DNA from: Bradyrhizobium sp. NAS96.2
GTDB taxonomy: Bacteria > Pseudomonadota > Alphaproteobacteria > Rhizobiales > Xanthobacteraceae
Length of the DNA stretch: 64,000 bases
NCBI RefSeq assembly: GCF_001908235.1
Contig: NZ_LGHK01000027.1
Span: forward strand, 24,069-88,068
Direction of reading: 5' to 3'
Below are positions 61,462 to 64,000 of this stretch, in pieces; position 1 is the first letter of the stretch, and every line of letters begins with the position of its first letter. The notes below the pieces were generated by a model. That model searched no databases, was not told where the DNA came from, and saw nothing but the letters and a program-made list of their open reading frames with translations. A program made the translations under genes and the position numbers.

Positions 61462-61854
61462 ATGCCACAGCCAAAACAGACGGCGGAAACCGAAATCAGG
61501 ACGCTCATCGAAGCCTGGGCGGATGCCGTTCGCCGACAGGACTATCCGGGCATTCTGGCCCATCACGATCAGGACGTCGTGATGTTCGACGTTCCCCCGC
61601 CATTGCAGTCGCGCGGATTGGACGAATACAGGAAGACGTGGGACCTGTTCTTCAGCTGCTTCCGCCCGTCGCACGCGTTCAATATCGAGGAGATCGCGAT
61701 CACGGCCGGCGAAGATGTCGCCTTTGCCGTCATGGTGATGCGGTGCGGCCCGCCCGACGCCACGTTCCAGTTCAGGCTGACGATCGGCTTGCGCAAGGTC
61801 GGCGGCGACTGGCGCATCACGCATGAGCACCATTCGGTGCCGGCGACGGACTAA
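61462..61854 (+). CDS. NTF2-like / SnoaL-type small protein
   Basis: The 130-aa protein has the compact cone-shaped fold pattern of NTF2-like proteins (DUF4440/SgcJ group): ETEIRTLIEAWADAVRRQDY at the N-terminus, HHDQDVVMFDVPPPLQSRGL, then EYRKTWDLFFSCFRPSHAFN, and the last strands FRLTIGLRKVGGDWRITHEH HSVP. Such proteins may bind or convert small ligands, but the function of this one is not shown. GGAG precedes the ATG. It is divergent from the 93-aa protein across the operator at 61325. Confidence 0.82.
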   Translation: MPQPKQTAETEIRTLIEAWADAVRRQDYPGILAHHDQDVVMFDVPPPLQSRGLDEYRKTWDLFFSCFRPSHAFNIEEIAITAGEDVAFAVMVMRCGPPDATFQFRLTIGLRKVGGDWRITHEHHSVPATD

Positions 61855-61970
61855 AGGACAGCAGCGGTCCTCGACGAGGCGCGACAACAAGGCGCCTTGA
61901 TGCAAATCAAGAGCAAGTGGAACTCGTCCCGATATCTGGTTATCCTCCGAGGAGGCCAGGAGGGTTCGCC

Positions 61971-63425
61971 ATGTCGATCAGCCGTCGCCAAATGCTTGCA
62001 CTGCTAAGCGCCGCGGCTTCGCCGCTCGCACTTTCCCGAGCTGCACACGCCGATTTTGATGGTCCGGTTATCCGGGCGTTGGAGGCCGGCGAAGATTTCT
62101 GGCTCGCCCAGGATGCCTATATCTACGGATATCCGCTCGTGACGATGGAGATGACCCGCCGGATCATGACCAACGTTGCCTCCGTGGAAGGTACGCGCGG
62201 GCCGATGGGGCAATTCATCAAGCTCCGCAAGTACCCGGACGCCAGCTTCAGGGACGTCACGGCACCCAATGCCGACACCCTCTACACATCGGCCTGGATC
62301 GACGTGGGCGACGAGCCTTGGGTCCTCAGCATGCCGGACATGAAGGACCGCTACTTCCTGTTTCCGATGCTGGATGGCTGGACCGATGTCTTCCAGGTGC
62401 CGGGCAAGCGCACGACAGGCACGAAGCCGCAGACCTATGCGATCACAGGACCGGGCTGGAAGGGAACGCTTCCGGCAGGGGTCAAGGAGTACAAATCTCC
62501 CACCAGCACGGTCTGGATTTTGGGCCGCATCTATTGCACCGGCACACCGGAGGATTACGCGGCCGTGCATGCCGCGCAGGACGAGTTCAAGCTTGTGCCC
62601 CTCAGTGCCTACGGCAAATCGTATACGCCGCCGCCAGGCAAGGTCGATGCGTCAATCGACATGAAGACGGCGGTTCGCGATCAGGTCAACGGTCTGGATG
62701 CCGCGGCCTACTTCACCCTGCTTGCGCAGCTGATGAAGCGCAATCCACCGGCGGCCGCCGATGCATCCGAGGTCGCCAAATTCGCGAAGATCGGCCTTGT
62801 CCCGGGCAAGGATTTTGATGTGAGCAAATTCGATGCCGCGTTCGCCAAGCGAGTCCCGCAGGTGGCATTCGACCGGATCATGCTGCAGTTCAAGGTGAAC
62901 AAGGCGATCCGAAACGAGAACGGCTGGGCTTTCGATAGCGAAGCCGGCATCTACGGCACCAACTATCTCAACCGTGCCTTTGTCACCGCAATCGGCCTTG
63001 GCGCCAACCGAATTCAGGATGCGTGCTATCCGACATCGCAGAAGGACGCCGACGGCAAGGATTATGTCGGCAGCAACAAATACGTGATGCGTTTTCCGAA
63101 GGGGCAGCTCCCTCCGGTCGCCGGCTTCTGGTCGATCACGATGTATGACGAAAACTACTTCTTCGTCCCCAATCCGATCAACCGCCAGTCGATCAGTGCC
63201 CGCCAGAACCTCAAATCCAATCCGGACGGTTCGGTTGAACTCTATATCCAGAAGGACAGTCCAGGTTCGGACAAGGAGAGCAACTGGCTTCCCGCACCTG
63301 CGGGCAAGTTTATCCTGATGTTGCGCATGTACTGGCCGAACGAAAAGTCGCCGTCGATCATCAACGGAACCTGGAAGCCGCCCCCGGTGCGGAAGGTGAC
63401 AGGCATGAAGGAAGTCTCGCGTTGA
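61971..63425 (+). CDS. DUF1254/DUF1214 family exported protein
   Basis: The 484-aa protein has a twin-arginine-like signal (SISRRQMLALLSAAASPLAL then SRAAHA), then the DUF1254 domain (DAYIYGYPLVTMEMTRRIMT, APNADTLYTSAWIDVGDEPW, YFLFPMLDGWTDVFQVPGKR), and the C-terminal DUF1214 domain (GLGANRIQDACYPTSQKDAD, VMRFPKGQLPPVAGFWSIT, YDENYFFVPNPINRQSIS). The family is widespread in soil bacteria, with unknown chemistry. AGGAGG-type sites precede the chosen ATG; an upstream start 18 codons earlier was rejected. Confidence 0.87.
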   Translation: MSISRRQMLALLSAAASPLALSRAAHADFDGPVIRALEAGEDFWLAQDAYIYGYPLVTMEMTRRIMTNVASVEGTRGPMGQFIKLRKYPDASFRDVTAPNADTLYTSAWIDVGDEPWVLSMPDMKDRYFLFPMLDGWTDVFQVPGKRTTGTKPQTYAITGPGWKGTLPAGVKEYKSPTSTVWILGRIYCTGTPEDYAAVHAAQDEFKLVPLSAYGKSYTPPPGKVDASIDMKTAVRDQVNGLDAAAYFTLLAQLMKRNPPAAADASEVAKFAKIGLVPGKDFDVSKFDAAFAKRVPQVAFDRIMLQFKVNKAIRNENGWAFDSEAGIYGTNYLNRAFVTAIGLGANRIQDACYPTSQKDADGKDYVGSNKYVMRFPKGQLPPVAGFWSITMYDENYFFVPNPINRQSISARQNLKSNPDGSVELYIQKDSPGSDKESNWLPAPAGKFILMLRMYWPNEKSPSIINGTWKPPPVRKVTGMKEVSR

Positions 63426-63455
63426 CCTGGCGGCCGATGGACGGAGGTGGGCTTG

Positions 63456-63893
63456 ATGCTGTTTCCCGACACCCCGTCCGTCGAACAACTGTCGCAGGTG
63501 ATCGTCCAGGTCACCGCTCCTTCGTTCCTTCTGGGAGCGGTTGCCGGGTTCGTTTCGCTGCTGATCGCCCGCATGAACCGCGTGAGCGACCGGATCCAGG
63601 CGCTCAATGCAATCTCGGATAGCGAGAGCGCTAAAATCGGGTCGAAGAAGGACATGCACCAGCTGAGGCGTCGCGCCGAATTGCTGAACCGAGCGATCGT
63701 GTTCTCCGCGACGAGTGCGATATTGACGTGCTTGCTCGTGATCGTGGCGTTCGTCAGCGCATATTACCAGCTGCGGCACGAATATGGTGTAGCTGTGCTA
63801 TTTATCGTTGCGCTGGGATTCTTCATGGCAGCGTTGGTCAATCTCGTCCGGGAGACCTGGATTTCCGTGCACGAGTACGCGCTCGATCGCTAA
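63456..63893 (+). CDS. DUF2721 family membrane protein
   Basis: Small integral membrane protein of 145 aa with three hydrophobic segments (APSFLLGAVAGFVSLLIARM, AIVFSATSAILTCLLVIVAF and AVLFIVALGFFMAALVNLV) and a charged cytoplasmic loop between the first two. Function unknown. GGAGG is eight bases before the ATG; the GTG at 63447 is an alternative that would overlap that site. It follows the DUF1254 gene by 30 bases and is probably in the same transcript. Confidence 0.82.
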   Translation: MLFPDTPSVEQLSQVIVQVTAPSFLLGAVAGFVSLLIARMNRVSDRIQALNAISDSESAKIGSKKDMHQLRRRAELLNRAIVFSATSAILTCLLVIVAFVSAYYQLRHEYGVAVLFIVALGFFMAALVNLVRETWISVHEYALDR

Positions 63894-63981
63894 AGCGTGA
63901 TGAAGTTAGGTTCGTCCATATCCTGCATTTGCTAGGTAGCTCAGACATTCTTCGGGCGAGAAGAGCTTGAGGACCTCGCCG

Positions 63982-64000
63982 ATGGCGAAACAAACAGCCT
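63982..64000 (+). CDS. possible start of a gene cut by the window edge
   Basis: ATG GCG AAA CAA ACA GCC, with GAGG nine bases upstream (63969-63972). Only six codons are visible, so nothing can be said of its product. Confidence 0.25.

Noticed and set aside
61269..61508. Longer minus-strand start for the 93-aa protein
   Set aside because: It would run through the promoter and operator at 61321-61350, while AGGAGGAG marks the ATG at 61268.
1..64000. tRNA, rRNA, CRISPR arrays, insertion sequences, prophage or attachment sites
   Set aside because: Looked for cloverleaf ends, regular spaced repeats and transposase or integrase motifs; none was convincing. The repeats present are short intergenic palindromes.

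Overview
The window looks like a chromosomal housekeeping segment of a Bradyrhizobium-type alphaproteobacterium (Hyphomicrobiales). The inference rests on high GC, protein families and gene orders usual in that group (purM-purN next to hdaA-ppk-ppx; lptF-lptG-lptD-surA-like-pdxA-rsmA; fabF-acpP-fabG-fabD; rpsF-rpsR-DUF2232-rplI; radA-cvpA-purF), many lone branched-chain-type periplasmic binding proteins, and several families of short palindromic intergenic repeats of the kind common in Bradyrhizobium. No rRNA, tRNA, CRISPR array, transposase or prophage gene was seen.

Layout. 1-5.1 kb: rnd, cspA, then purM-purN on the minus strand, a CDP-alcohol phosphatidyltransferase and hdaA. 5.2-10.4 kb: ppk-ppx (polyphosphate synthesis and breakdown), a TerC-type membrane protein and ndk. 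10.5-16.2 kb: a tiny Gly/Trp/His-rich secreted protein with a good terminator, a 60-aa protein, an ABC-F ATPase, a lipoprotein, and holC-pepA. 16.6-24.3 kb: a tightly packed plus-strand operon that serves outer-membrane biogenesis (lptF, lptG, lptD, SurA-like chaperone) and continues into pdxA and rsmA. 24.3-27.9 kb: a zinc alcohol dehydrogenase, an orphan ABC binding protein and a frameshifted secreted/membrane protein. 28-34.8 kb, minus strand: yicC-gmk, mltG, fabF, acpP, fabG, fabD. 35-36.8 kb: a TetR regulator translationally coupled to a membrane fatty-acid desaturase, with a palindromic operator in its promoter. 37.1-39.6 kb: rpsF-rpsR-DUF2232-rplI. 39.7-43.3 kb: a broken PaaI-type thioesterase coupled to a TetR gene, a c-type cytochrome-like protein with a long disordered tail, and a cyclopropane-fatty-acid synthase. 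44.1-47.8 kb: dnaB, alr, an exonuclease III. 48-50.8 kb: a TauE/SafE transporter and an accessory patch of three unrecognised genes. 50.9-55.7 kb: radA, cvpA, purF and an SDR. 55.9-58.4 kb: an NHL-repeat secreted protein followed by a second orphan binding protein. 58.5-64 kb: envelope or secreted DUF2147 and (frameshifted) DUF3313 proteins, a third TetR gene, a 93-aa protein, an NTF2-like protein, a DUF1254 protein and a DUF2721 membrane protein.

The most interesting signals are regulatory. Two nearly identical palindromes (59929-59948 and 61325-61348) sit in the promoter cores of the DUF3313 lipoprotein and the 93-aa protein and flank a TetR gene, which suggests a small undescribed regulon. 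Two other TetR genes also have palindromes overlapping plausible promoter cores (36806-36822 and 40828-40844). Three genes carry single frameshifts (near 26915, 40050 and 59668); whether these are real mutations or sequence errors cannot be decided from the sequence alone. Five families of intergenic palindromic repeats occur, and one copy supplies the stop codon of mltG. Family assignments come from reading motifs by eye; no database search was possible.
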